Source: Plantago elongata (lineage: Eukaryota; Streptophyta; Magnoliopsida; Lamiales; Plantaginaceae). From it: DNA of 29,751 nt. Position 1 is the stretch's first letter, and every line of letters begins with the position of its first letter. Under the pieces are notes generated by a model, which saw only the letters and a program-made list of their open reading frames with translations, was not told where the DNA came from and did no database searches. A program made the position numbers and the translations under genes. Shown one piece after another: positions 9,652-20,700 of this stretch. Where the stretch lies: NCBI GenBank assembly GCA_036897095.1, contig JAYMSP010001675.1:1-29751 (forward strand), in the 5' to 3' direction.

Positions 9652-10190
9652 GTTTAGTTTTTATAGAAGTTGTCTATGATTTACTATAAATTTTCTAGTT
9701 TTTTTGTATAAATGATTGATGTTTTAGTAGAATTTGTTTATGTTGAACGTTGATGCTGCTTTTGTAAAATTGTCTATGTTTTACTATAAATTGTCTAGTT
9801 TGTTGCATTATTGGTCTTTGATTCATTATTTGTTGTATGTATTAGATTTTTGTAAAGAAGGTGGTTGAACAAAATTGGTCACAAAAATTGAGACGTTATT
9901 GAAGAAGTGGTGAAGCACGAGTCAAGAGTGTGAAGAAAACTATTTTAAAGATGTACTAATTATTTATTAAAAGACATGTAAATGTAAATTTTAATTTTTT
10001 TATGTAATGAAATTTATTGGTTGACGAATGAAATTGATCTTCATGTTTATTTTTCTAAATATTGGTTTTATTAGATAAATAGGTTATTACTAATGTTTAC
10101 AAGATAAACATATACAATTTCTCGATAAACAATTTCATAATAAATCCAAACAATTTAGTGTAAGTCAACATATTTGGATTTGTATGAATA
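9652..10190. other. Non-coding, decayed repeats
   Basis: Up to about 9820 there are diverged copies of the motifs from the 42-bp array (TTGTCTATG, TTTACTATAAATT). After that I see nothing specific; no gene is supported. Confidence 0.4.
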
Positions 10191-10194
10191 TTGA

Positions 10195-10540
10195 TAAGCT
10201 GATTGTTCTAAATTGTTTGGGGGGAGGCCCGGGGCAGGGGGAATTCGCTGGTCGACCCGTCCGAGAGGAAAATTCACGGGTCGACCCGCAAATTTTTATA
10301 ATGTTTAGTTTTTGAGGCAAATTGTATATATATATATATGGGACTTTCGAAACTCCCCAATATACAGAGGTCTCTTTCAAGATAGACTTTTTCTTTAGGG
10401 CATTTGCTATGGTTGTGGATTTTGGTTTAGAGCCTTTTGGATGATTTTCGTGTGTATTGGTTTGGATTTGGTTCTGATTTTCTGTCAATTGGGCATTGTA
10501 AATACTTTATTTCGAGTATTTCTTATGTTTTGGTGACTCT
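10195..10540 (+). mobile_element. Possible LTR fragment with GC-rich island
   Basis: A G/C-rich island (10219..10290) in AT-rich surroundings holds GGTCGACCCG twice (10250..10259 and 10279..10288). The second copy is part of the perfect palindrome GGGTCGACCC. A TATATATA stretch follows at about 10325..10339, then a GT-rich leader. This order resembles LTR U3-TATA-R. No ends, target duplication or internal domain are visible. Confidence 0.25.
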
Positions 10541-10938
10541 CTAAATATTTTTTTTAAATGTTATTTTAAAAAAGATCCAACATTATTTATAATCTAAAGT
10601 ATCAACTAGAAAGGACCTCCATTAGTTAAGAATATGAGGGACGAATGAGATATAAGTATATTGCTATAAACTATGTTCCATGGATTTTATTCTCTTCTAT
10701 ATAATTCTCTTAATATACTATGTACAATATGAACTTTGAGTACGCAATGCCTTACAACGTATTTGTCGATTGTTTTTGTAACTATTCTTCACTATCAATC
10801 GATACCAAATCTTTCAGACCGGCATATATGATTTGGGCTACTTGCACACGTCATGTTAATATGTTATTATCCTCTTCAAACGCTAGCCTACAAATTACAT
10901 GCCATTACAATTTAAGTCGCTTAAGACTATGACTATGC
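10541..10938. other. Non-coding stretch, no gene seen
   Basis: The open frame at 10720..10932 has no recognisable domain and looks accidental. Confidence 0.4.
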
Positions 10939-10956
10939 AAAAAAAAAAAAAAAAAA
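10939..10956. repeat. A18 homopolymer
   Basis: Eighteen consecutive A bases. It could be the tail of a degraded retroposon, but nothing upstream identifies one. Confidence 0.85.
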
Positions 10957-10990
10957 GTCGTACAAAACGCCCGCTTTTCATCCACACCTC

Positions 10991-11105
10991 CAACTAATTT
11001 TTATTAAAATGTTTAATGGGCGTCATTAGTGGGTGGGCAACTAATTTTTTATAAATATTTAATGGGTTAATGTTTTTCCAACCACCATCAGTAGGTGGGT
11101 CGTGG
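10991..11105. repeat. Imperfect direct repeat pair
   Basis: AACTAATTTTTATTAAAATG followed by TTTAATGGGCGTCATTAGTGGGTGGG recurs about 49 bp later as AACTAATTTTTTATAAATAT followed by TTTAATGGG, and then CATCAGTAGGTGGG after a small insertion. Confidence 0.55.
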
Positions 11106-11109
11106 GGTT

Positions 11110-13057
11110 GGATGGGAATTCGCATCTCACCCGCCATTTCTATGTATGTAATATGTATGTATATGTTTGAGAATTTAAGTATAAGGTGACTCATCAGTTG
11201 TAGAAGTTGCATCTTTTCTTACGTCGTTGAGTTAGACATAGCTGAAGTGAGCGTACAACTCTTCTATTTAAGCACTATTTCATCTTCATTTTTGCACTCA
11301 CCATTCAATCTTCTCAGTTTATATCATGTATTCAAGCAAGATAGTACAAAAGTTGACAATTTCTAAGGTTAACATTTCATCTATTACTGCTTGAATTTTT
11401 TTAAAAGTTGACAGAAAAGTTGGACCGAGATTGATACTTTAAACGCTGGAACAGTAGGCAATGTTGAGTCAACACTGTCTTCAACAATAGACGAATAAAC
11501 AACAGCGGATAATCAATCTTTTTCAATAAACCAAGTAAATATATATAAATTATATTGACGGTGTCGTAGGCAAAATTTCTATAATCAGTAACGTAGAATT
11601 ATTAAAACGGTGCTTTAAAGCAATCACAGGCGATTGACAAAACACCAAAACTAGTCCTAGAACATAGTGGAAGTCCTATTCTAGTTGAGAATTCTTCTTG
11701 ATGGAATCTCAAAGACTAGCAGAAACAAGAACCTATCAATAAATAAAGATCTCTAAAGAAGATCAATGAAAGGTGTTAGGTTGTTGTGGTCGAAATCCTT
11801 TTGTATATATTGTATAGTGTGCGGCAATTCTCTTAGTAGAAGAGAGAAATGATTTCTCAAAGACAACTTCCTCGTTCTTGTTTTCTCCAATATTTGTCAG
11901 GAGGAAATTTCCTTAATCTTTTATTCTTCAATGATTATTTCCTTCTTGCATTCTTCTTGAAATATTCTTTTATAATTCTTTCTTGAGTCGGTAGTGAATT
12001 AATCTTCTTGATTTCTTCGACTTCAAGTTTTCAGCAAGTCAATATTATCTGCAATGTTATCTCCAATGTTGAAAAACCTGTAACACAACATTAAAATTAA
12101 AAATATTGAACTTATTAAGAAAGACAAGATTATCATCAGGTGCAGCTTGCACTTTAAAAAGTTAAGTAAAGAAAGATCAATACTTCAAAAGAATTACTAT
12201 TTAATTTGTTTTTAACATATTTCTTTGTTGTTAGACTATTTTTTCTTTTTTTCTTGTACATCTACTTCTGTATAAGTTGTAAGTTTTTACTACATCTATT
12301 TCATCTGTAGACACTCATTAATCTGTCCGCCACTAGACATTGTTATCTCCCGAACTGATACGCATTGAAAAAATATTTCACCCACTTTAACTTATTATTA
12401 TCATCACCCATCATAAATGAATCGATTTGGTTTAAGTATAAACCGGTTCACACCAACCAACGGTTACCCCTACTTTAAGACCTTCAATATACATGTTCCA
12501 AATAAACCGTTAAACTGCTATTAGCACCTACAGACGTGGGATTCCAAAACTTTTAGAATCCTAATTTCTTTTCATATAAACCTTAATAATCCAAATTTAT
12601 AATTACATAATCTAATGGAATTAAATCACATTAAAATAAAGATAATTGCTTGACCCCATGTTTCCACTTCTGCAAAAATCATTTATTATTATTGTTATTA
12701 TTTATGGGAAGCAATAATCTGAAAATTGTGGAAAAGAAATGATTGAAAAAAGCTCTATTATTTGGATAATCATTATTATGGCAACCATATTTTGAGGAAA
12801 TTTTTGCTGGTTTATAGCCCAACAATAACAAGAAGAAAACAATTCAAAACTCTTTTCCTCTCCAATTTTTTCTGCATTTATCCAACTGAAAAAAAAAGGG
12901 TTTCTTTCCCTTTTGGCCATAAGGGTTTTTTTTTTAACACAGATGACTTTTGCACTCAGCATTTGTAGAATTTGAAAGGGTTTCTGCCTTTTTATGGAGA
13001 TAATTCTGTTGTATAGGTAAAAAAAAGCATTCTTTTGAAAAGAAAAAGGATTTCTTG
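11110..13057. other. Intergenic region and presumed 5' flank of the GT17 gene
   Basis: No gene recognised. CTATTTAAG at about 11265 followed by a C/T/A-rich stretch has a promoter-like look, but no coding sequence follows. The last few hundred bases before 13058 should contain the promoter and 5' UTR of the glycosyltransferase gene; I could not pick a TATA box with confidence. The minus-strand open frame at 12702..13097 overlaps the first exon and appears accidental. Confidence 0.4.
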
Positions 13058-15620
13058 ATGATTTCTGATGGGTATAAAAAGAGCGATGATGAAACATGTG
13101 GAGGTGTTTGTGGTCAGGTATGTGCTATTTTCTTGTCTTTATTTTGTTAATTAGAATACCATTCTTGTGCTTTTGCTATTGGTGTAAGTAATTAGCTTTT
13201 TTTCTCTCTTCAGTATTTCTGGGTGAAATGTTATTGGGGTACCCTGTTATTAGTAAAGCATTGATTTTTTGTGAGTGATTTTGTTCTGTGTTAGTTTTTC
13301 TTTTTTTTTTTTGAAACGGCAGAGGAGTGACTCGAACCTGACCTATTGTTTGGAAGGTGAAACTTCACGGTGAAGTTATTTGTCTGCTGTTTCTGTACTG
13401 ACCTATACACAATCATGATAAATGTGTGATATATGTGTTTTTGGGTTGAAATTTAGTAGTAAAGCTTTGGTTTTGTGGAGTGATTTTGTTCTGTGGTAGT
13501 TTTTTCCGACTGTTTTTTGGATTTAGGTTCATTTTGTGGAGTGGCTTTGTTTCTGTTCTAGTTTTCGTAACTATCTTTTGAGTTCAGGTTCATTCCCTTT
13601 CCTGCTATGTTTCTGACTGAGCCTACACAGTCATGGTAAAATGTCTAATTTGTTTCTGGCTGAATGTTACCAGAAGAGCTTTGATTTTGTGCAGTAATTT
13701 TGTTTCAGTTTTTGTTTACTCGGACTATTTTTAGAATTCAGGTTCATTTTGTTTATGCTACATTTCTTTCTGAACCTACACAATCATGGTAATTTGTGTT
13801 GATTCCGTTGAAGCTGAACGATTTTTTGCTTCTAGTTTTGTCGTTGGATTTCTGTAGCCCATTCTTCTTTCTGTTGTCTTTGTCTTAGGTTTGTTTCTGA
13901 GTTTCTGGCTAAATGCTGCCAGTAAATCTTGGCTTTTAAGGAGTAAGTTCAGCTAATCATGTCGTTCAATTTTCTTTGTATTCTGGGCTAATTCTTGCTC
14001 CTGCTGTCTTCTGTACTGAACCGACACACAATCTTGCTAAAATGTAGGATCATTTCATTCAAGTACAATGGTCTTTCTCCTCCAGCTGTTACAGAGTTAC
14101 CCATGTCTTTTCTTTTGGTTTGCATTTCTTTGGTTTTCTTTGTCTTGGATATCTGGTGTCCGAATTGGTACATAATGTGATTTAGTTGAGCTTCTATTTG
14201 GTTTGAGTCTTTGTTTGTTCGGTTATTTGAGTTCAAATGAGGTAAGAGTTGTCATTGTATGGATTCTGTGTGAACTTTTACTGCGTCGACTAGTCTGATC
14301 ATCTCTGGTTACTGGCTAGTACATTGCTGCCTTTTTAAGTAGATTTTGATGTCAAACATTAGGACTTTTAATAGGTCATATTGATTACTGGTTATAGATA
14401 AAAATTGCCACTTTACAGTGCTGCTAGTAAACCCTTCTCTGATAGATCATGTCCAAGTTTTCTCTTCTCTTTGACACCTTGAGCCATTCTCATATGAACT
14501 TGTTTTTTTCAATATGCTGCAGGTCTCTCCAACATCTGTAAGCATGTCGAGACTCCGTTGTTTTCTCCATGGACTAGATATAAAAACTACCCTTCTTATC
14601 CTTTTCATCATCCCAATAATTGTAATAGGCATATATATTCATGGCCACAAAATCACCTACTTCTTCCGACCCCTATGGCAATCTCCTCCAAAGCCCTTCA
14701 TCCCAATTACTCACTACTATCATGACAATGTCTCCATGTCAACTCTCTGTGAGCTCCATGGTTGGGGTATTCGAGAGTTTCCAAGACGTGTCTATGATGC
14801 GGTCTTATTTAGCAACGAAATAGACATGCTGAAAATTAGATGGAAAGAGTTGTACCCCTACATCACTCAATTTGTACTCCTTGAATCAAACTCTACCTTC
14901 ACAGCCTTACCAAAGCCTCTAAATTTTGCAAAAAACCGGGAAAAGTTTAAGTTTGTCGAAGCGAGGTTGACGTATGCAAGTGTTGGGGGAAGGTTCCAGA
15001 AAGGTGAAAATCCATTCGTGGAAGAAGCATATCAAAGGCTCTTCCTTGACCAGCTCATACAGATGGCAGGAATAGAAGATGATGACTTGTTGATAATGTC
15101 CGATGTTGATGAAATTCCAAGTCAGCATACCATTAATCTTTTAAGATGGTGCGATAACATTCCTCTGATTCTTCACCTTCAGTTAAAGAACTACCTATAC
15201 TCATACGAGTTTAAATATGACGAAAGGAGTTGGAGAGCTTCAGTGCATCGTTATGAAAGAGGGAAGACTCATTATGCTCATTACCGACAGACAGACTTCC
15301 TTTTGTCCGATGCTGGCTGGCATTGTAGCTTTTGTTTTCGCTACATTAGCGATTTTATATTCAAGATGAAGGCTTACAGTCATACTGATAGAGTGAGATT
15401 CTCTCATTATTTGAGCCCCAAAAGGATTCAGGATCTGATCTGTAAAGGAGCCAATCTTTTCGACATGATGCCTGAGGAGTACACGTTCAGGGAAATTATT
15501 GGGAAAATGGGCCCAATCGCCCACTCTTATTCGGCTGTTCATCTTCCTGTGTATTTATTGGAGAACGCCGCAGAGTACAGGTACCTATTGCCTGGGAATT
15601 GTATAAGAGAACAAGGTTGA
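13058..15620 (+). CDS. Glycosyltransferase family 17 protein (beta-1,4-mannosyl-glycoprotein 4-beta-N-acetylglucosaminyltransferase-like)
   Basis: Two coding exons, 13058..13117 and 14523..15620, give 385 residues. The 20-codon first exon ([20 protein letters not shown]) ends at GTATGT, and the second starts after CTGCAG in phase 0; this short first exon matches the plant family from memory. A membrane anchor lies at about residues 43-59, giving the type II topology of Golgi glycosyltransferases. The catalytic domain follows: [42 protein letters not shown], the metal-binding-type DVDE at residues 214-217, then GWHCSFCFR and [15 protein letters not shown]. The animal relative (GnT-III) adds bisecting GlcNAc. 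Plants are not known to make that structure, so the real substrate is unknown. Length is close to the usual 380-395. It appears intact. Confidence 0.93.
13118..14522 (+). other. Intron of the GT17 gene, carrying diverged internal repeats
   Basis: The 1405-bp intron starts GTATGTGC and ends TGCTGCAG. It contains decayed repeats. The pair GTGAGTGATTTTGTTCTGTG (13271) and GTGGAGTGATTTTGTTCTGTGG (about 13475) lie about 205 bp apart. The motif CTACACARTCATGG and its variants recur near 13402, 13622, 13775 and 14022. The high T content is normal for plant introns. Confidence 0.75.
13301..13390 (-). mobile_element. Possible truncated SINE in the GT17 intron
   Basis: On the minus strand, GGTTCGAGTCAC (13327..13338) matches the polymerase III B box well. 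CTGCCGTTTC and an A12 run (13301..13312) follow, as in plant SINE tails. No A box is found upstream at the expected distance and no target-site duplication is clear, so at best this is a fragment. Confidence 0.35.
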
Positions 15621-16140
15621 AGTGCAATGGGTTGGATGTACAGACTCGGATGCATTTGTTATCAAGGGATGAGGGAAAGGGTCTGTGTTAGGAAACATAC
15701 ATAGTATTTGACCTGCTCTTGTTAGCTTTCACTTGGATTCACTGCCTGATGACTTGGTTTCTATTGTTGGAGCTTGTTCTTGAACTCTTACTGATCTGTA
15801 TTATGAGTCAATGACCTGCTACTGATGCTAATAGAGATATGAAGTTTATCTTCTGGGTATTTTTAGCTCCTGCACTTGCCATTTTTCATTTCTTTTCATG
15901 TTCCATTTATAACTTTTATCTGTCACTGCCACAAGGAATCCCGAATACCTGCATATGGTATTCCAAAAACCATGAAAATTAGGTCCTAGGAATGGAATGC
16001 CAGGCAGATCAATGATCGACCATTTTTCTCTTCTAGTACACTTTAAACATATTTCTCCACTACAAAATTTTCATTTTTGTTTCAAATCACTACTCAATGT
16101 TTCTAAGCGTCTCAGTTTTCAAGAACCCGAAACCTTAATC
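15621..16140. other. 3' flank of the GT17 gene
   Basis: Presumed 3' UTR and downstream DNA. No further gene seen. I did not identify a clear polyadenylation site. Confidence 0.5.
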
Positions 16141-16281
16141 TTCTTGTTCTCTGGAAAACTGACGCATCTTCTCTAATCTTCTGAGCTTCTCGTTCTCGAC
16201 TTCATAGCTCACAAGTACTCTTCTCGTTCTCGACCATCTTCTGTGCTCTTCTCATTATCGATTCATGCCTTGATTTTGGTT
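16141..16281. repeat. Left arm of a long imperfect inverted repeat
   Basis: Pyrimidine-rich arm. It shares with the reverse complement of 16991..17153: TTCTCTGGAAAA(C/T)TGACGC, GAGCTTCTCGTT(C/T)TCGACTT, CTCGACCATCTTCTGT, CTCTTCTCATTATC, and CATG(C/T)CTTGATTTT. Identity by eye is roughly 80-85 percent, apart from one extra piece of about 20 bp in the right arm. Confidence 0.8.
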
Positions 16282-16990
16282 TCCCTTCTTCCATCCATGA
16301 TAAAGTTTACTTGATCTTCTCTATATTGCTATTGTTCTGACAGAAGGAAGCATTATTGGAATAGTTTATGGTTCATACATGATGACCCCTTGAAAGGCAA
16401 TTACTTCGTGCCGAATGCAAGTTCTGTAACTCTACGTATTCATGTCATGATTATACAACAAGTTCAAAAAATGTTAAGAATCACTATAAAAATACATACT
16501 TAATCCTCTAAATAAAGGCAAAGGAAAAAATCTGAGTTGATGTTTAAATCCGCACAAATTCAGGGGACTCAACAAATCAAACGAACATTCTTCAACAATT
16601 GATTGTCTAACCTCAGGTTCTTATATTACGGTGGTAAATTTTGTAACTCTTTTAATTCTGCATCAATTTGTATTATACATTTGAAAACATGTCAACATGG
16701 GTTGCCTGGCCAGTGGATTCCGAAACAGAAGCGCAGTTGTCCTTTTTATCACCATCTAAAATAAAATTATAAATATACTTAATAATGATTGTGTAAACTA
16801 TAAAGTATAAACGGTATTTAACTTTAAAATATTTGATAGTTTTTTTTTTCACTCCGGGTATTTAAAAAAATCCAATTAATAAACCATCACAAGTCAACAA
16901 AAAATTTCAGATTATGGACATCACAAAAGCAGACTACACAAATATCAAAATCCATTGGACATTGGTAAGTCAAATCAAATCAAACTACAA
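16282..16990. other. Spacer between the inverted-repeat arms
   Basis: About 710 bp with no recognised gene. The intact arms could fold back on a read-through transcript with this segment as the loop. Confidence 0.5.
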
Positions 16991-17153
16991 GTCAAAATCA
17001 AGACATGAACTGATAATGAGAAGAGTACAGAAGATGGTCGAGAAGAAGAAGAGTACCGATGAGCTGCAAAGTCGAAAACGAGAAGCTCAAAAGAGTGGAG
17101 AAGAGCGTCAGTTTCCACTAAGAAGGCGTCAATTTTCCAGAGAACGGGAAGAG
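16991..17153. repeat. Right arm of the long imperfect inverted repeat
   Basis: Purine-rich complement of 16141..16281. It contains a local duplication (GCGTCAGTTTCCAC and GCGTCAATTTTCCAG) that the left arm does not share in the same form. The open frame across it (16914..17183) is explained by purine-rich composition and is not called as a gene. Confidence 0.8.
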
Positions 17154-17782
17154 ACTGAATACTATAAGTCAATAACTAGGTAAAGATAATTGTTGTTACT
17201 TTTTCGCGGGCTGTTCTGGGCTGGACCGGAATTTAATAAAATATAGACCCGATGCCCGGACTGAACCAGTCCGGGTCAGGGTAAAATTTAAGTCCTGTCA
17301 AATCCTGTTTCAGGTCTAGTCTAGTGTTCCATGCCATGAGCTTCTGGTTAAACAGATATACACCATAAAATAGTTCACATACAATCTCTACAGAAACCAA
17401 TTCTTTCTTAGGTGCAAATAATAGCTTCCAGGATCCATGAATACGAGTTAAAAAATCCATGTTTGACTTAAAAATCTGTGCAGACACCAAATACGGTTAC
17501 AGCCTGAAGAGTCATCAGTAAATAGGTACTCCATGGCTCTCATGTTTCCCCTACTGACCTATGAAGGACAACACTGATCAATGAGAAAGAACATGCAGTT
17601 GCAGCTGAACCGGTATCTCTGTTTCTAAGTGGAAGGAACTTGATTCACAATAACAGCAGGTTCATTCTTGAAGATGTCAGATTGCATCCTTTTTTCATCG
17701 AAAAGCAGCCAAAATCTTGGACTTTCAAGATGTTTGGTCATTTTTTCCCAATTTGCTTCCATAAATGAGAAACCAACTATTC
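17154..17782. other. 3' flank of the CFM9-type gene, with a hairpin
   Basis: CCCGGACT (17255..17262) and AGTCCGGG (17268..17275) form a perfect 8-bp stem with a 5-base loop, within a run of GGACCGG/GACCCG-type motifs common in plant repeats. No gene is supported. Confidence 0.45.
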
Positions 17783-20700
17783 TCAATCCTCATCATCACT
17801 ATTGCTCCTGTAATGCAGCCCTGATACTCTTGAATCTTTCATATCTTGTCCTTCTCCTTCATCCGAATCCCACATAGCATCTTCCAGTTCGCCAAAAGTA
17901 TTTTCAAGGCCATAATTGTCTCGTGCCCTGTCCCTCGATTCAATTGCATTCCCCCTTAAACCATTACCATTCCTGTTGTCATTCTGCCATCTCTTCTTAG
18001 TACTCGGATACGACCTTCCGGCATCCATAGAGTAATCACCATTGTTGTTGTTGGCTTCATCCTCTGAATCCCATACATTTCCACCAATTTCATCTTCACT
18101 CTCAACCGTAGACCTCTTACTTCTATGATTCCAATTTCTATCCCCTCTCCTATTTTCATCTTCCGAATCTCCTTCAGCTCTTATATATTTATTAGCACCG
18201 TGTTCTCTGTTCCAAAACCTGATCAGGTCAGCTTCTTCCTTCTCTGCTGCTTCCTCTTCAGCCCATTCTTTATCAGCTGCATCTTCGATTTCAGCAATGA
18301 ACTTATCAAGATCCTCCTGGTCACTGTCATCTCCACCATTCTGTGATTGTTGAAGATCTAAATCATCTCTTGTTTTGTCCTCCTGAAAAACATAGGGCAT
18401 GTCATCTTTCTTGTCAATCGCATTGAAAAATGTCGAGGCAACTCTCTGGATGCTGGCCATGGATACAGGGTCATCAGGATTTAACCCTTTTCTCCTCAGA
18501 TCTTGTTCTAATTTCTTTATGTTAATTTTCTGAGATTCAAGAGCTTGTTCAAACCGCGCCTTGAACAACGCCTGCACATTAAAGAAATCAATTGTTATGG
18601 TGTAAAATTTTATGTGATCTACTTTCTTCTTAGCTGTTAAAGGCAATGAAATGTAGTAGTAACTAATATAGAATCTCTAACTGATAACCATTTAAACGAC
18701 AAATGAATACAAGTAACACACGAACCTTCCTTTTCGTGAGTGTATTGACAGGTATCAAGATCTTTGGTTGACGATAATTTCTTCCACGAAACATGATTAT
18801 AGTATTAACCTTATGTATGTCGACTACTATACCGCCACTCAATCTTGCAATCATGGTCGCCATCTCCTTAATCTTTTCCTTCGGTAAATTCTGACAACAA
18901 ACTTGAACAGTCTCGTGGAACTTCCAGTGCATGTGCATGTTTTCAACAACCCCACCAAAGACTCCACGAACACCAACCTGGGCATAATTTTTGTTTTTGA
19001 AACCAATTTTTCTATATGCCTGTAGCTGCTCAGGCGTCAATAATTCAGGATCATGTCGTGGGGGTGGAAGGTCTGGCAGCTCGTACTTTTTCAGTTTTTG
19101 AAGAAGCAATGCGACCTTTTTCTTTGCCTATACTAGTCCAAGATACAGCAAAATACCAGTTACTAAGATGTTTACAGTCATAAGGCAGCATAATTAAGGC
19201 GGACCATAATTAATTGAACACAGACCCAAAAAAAGAAGCTGAACTGCAATCGACAACATCTATAAAAAAAACAAAACTCAGGCAAAGTCAACAATTTAAA
19301 GAATGCTTCTCACAAGTATCAACAGAAATTGAATGGATAGACCTAAGCTTAAAGAGAACAAATAATTAGAACTGACTCTGACAATCAGTTGCCAAGGAAT
19401 TGTGTAAGAGGATTCATACAGAATTGCTACATAAACAGATCCACCTAGATTCCACATAAGAGCAATCCACTCCAAACATGTTGAAGGTATAACGGTTGCA
19501 TCAAATTTCAAACTGGAGGCAACCAGCTACACTGTGATATGGCTGACGACCATGCGTTCTTGTTAATTTAACTCATGACTATGGATGTAAATTACTGAGA
19601 CCAAAACATAAATAAACCCTTAAACAAGGGAAGCCTGAACTAAGAAAGGAACAAGTAATTAGAAATTAGAATTGATATTTCACAAAACTAATATCACAGT
19701 GGTCATTACTAGGAAGCTCAACTGGGATCATATAAGTAGGCTTGAGCTGTAACATTTTTACTTGTAAAAATAATATCAGAACATTAGTAAACTTAAGCTA
19801 CAAGATGCAATAACATGTTTGAGCTACTAAAAATCTTTAACTGAGACAAAACATTACCCCACAAGGGAAATTTAGCAACTGTATTCCATCGACTGGAACG
19901 AAACAAGAGCTCCAAAGAAGTTAACCAATAACATTTCAGTAACAGTTAACGAATTCATGAACATACTCTACTAAGTTTGTACGGCATGCATCAAACAGGT
20001 CCAGGCTTCTAACAAACTGCAGTGTGATGACGAAACTTCTCTTCCTATTATATTTTAACATGACATCAGAATGGTCACAAATTCAATTCACAGCACGATC
20101 ATAAGTAAATCTAAAGTACATAGAAACTTGATCAAGAGACTTCCAATATTAGATAAAGAACACACAGTTGGAACTATCATTGTGCAAAACAGCTAATATC
20201 CCAACAAAGTCATAAGTAGAGGTGAGATGTAACATAGTATATTACATGTACAGTGATATCAGAACATTAATAACTTGAGCACTTAATCTACATCATGCAT
20301 CGACACGTTAAGGGGGTTTAAAAACTTCAGTATGACACATAGATAGTCTCTGATTATATGTGAGGATGCAGGTTGAGCATAGCAAGGTGCCATCTGGAGA
20401 TATTTTGGGGGATAGTTATAGCTAATCTAGCTTGCTTCTTCAGGTGAAACTTTGCTCCTCTTAGAAATACAAGTAATGAGGTAATGGAGGTAAAATGATC
20501 TAATACAACACACACACATGGATTGCGTAAATCTGCATCTGTCAATAATTCAATACCTGAATTCAGCATAAAAGGCTCTGCAACGAGATGTTTTCCCACA
20601 TAATTAATAGTGCTAACTGTGAAATGATATGGCCTTGCTATATAGGTAAATGCATCTATTTAATCCACAGGCACTCTTTTTGAGTGTATATTCAAATTTT

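Noticed and set aside
11190..11360. Promoter or pararetrovirus-like leader (TATTTAAG followed by C/T-rich DNA)
   Set aside because: No viral or host coding sequence follows; the motif alone is too common.
12702..13097. Minus-strand open frame of 131 codons before the GT17 gene
   Set aside because: It overlaps the first GT17 exon on the other strand, is Lys/Phe-rich from homopolymer composition, and has no recognisable domain.
13315..13345. tRNA gene on the minus strand
   Set aside because: A good B box but no A box or acceptor stem at the right distance; kept only as a possible SINE fragment.
14919..15542. Minus-strand frames inside the GT17 exon
   Set aside because: Antisense shadows of a strongly conserved coding exon.
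16914..17183. 89-codon Lys/Arg/Glu-rich frame
   Set aside because: Produced by the purine-rich arm of the inverted repeat.
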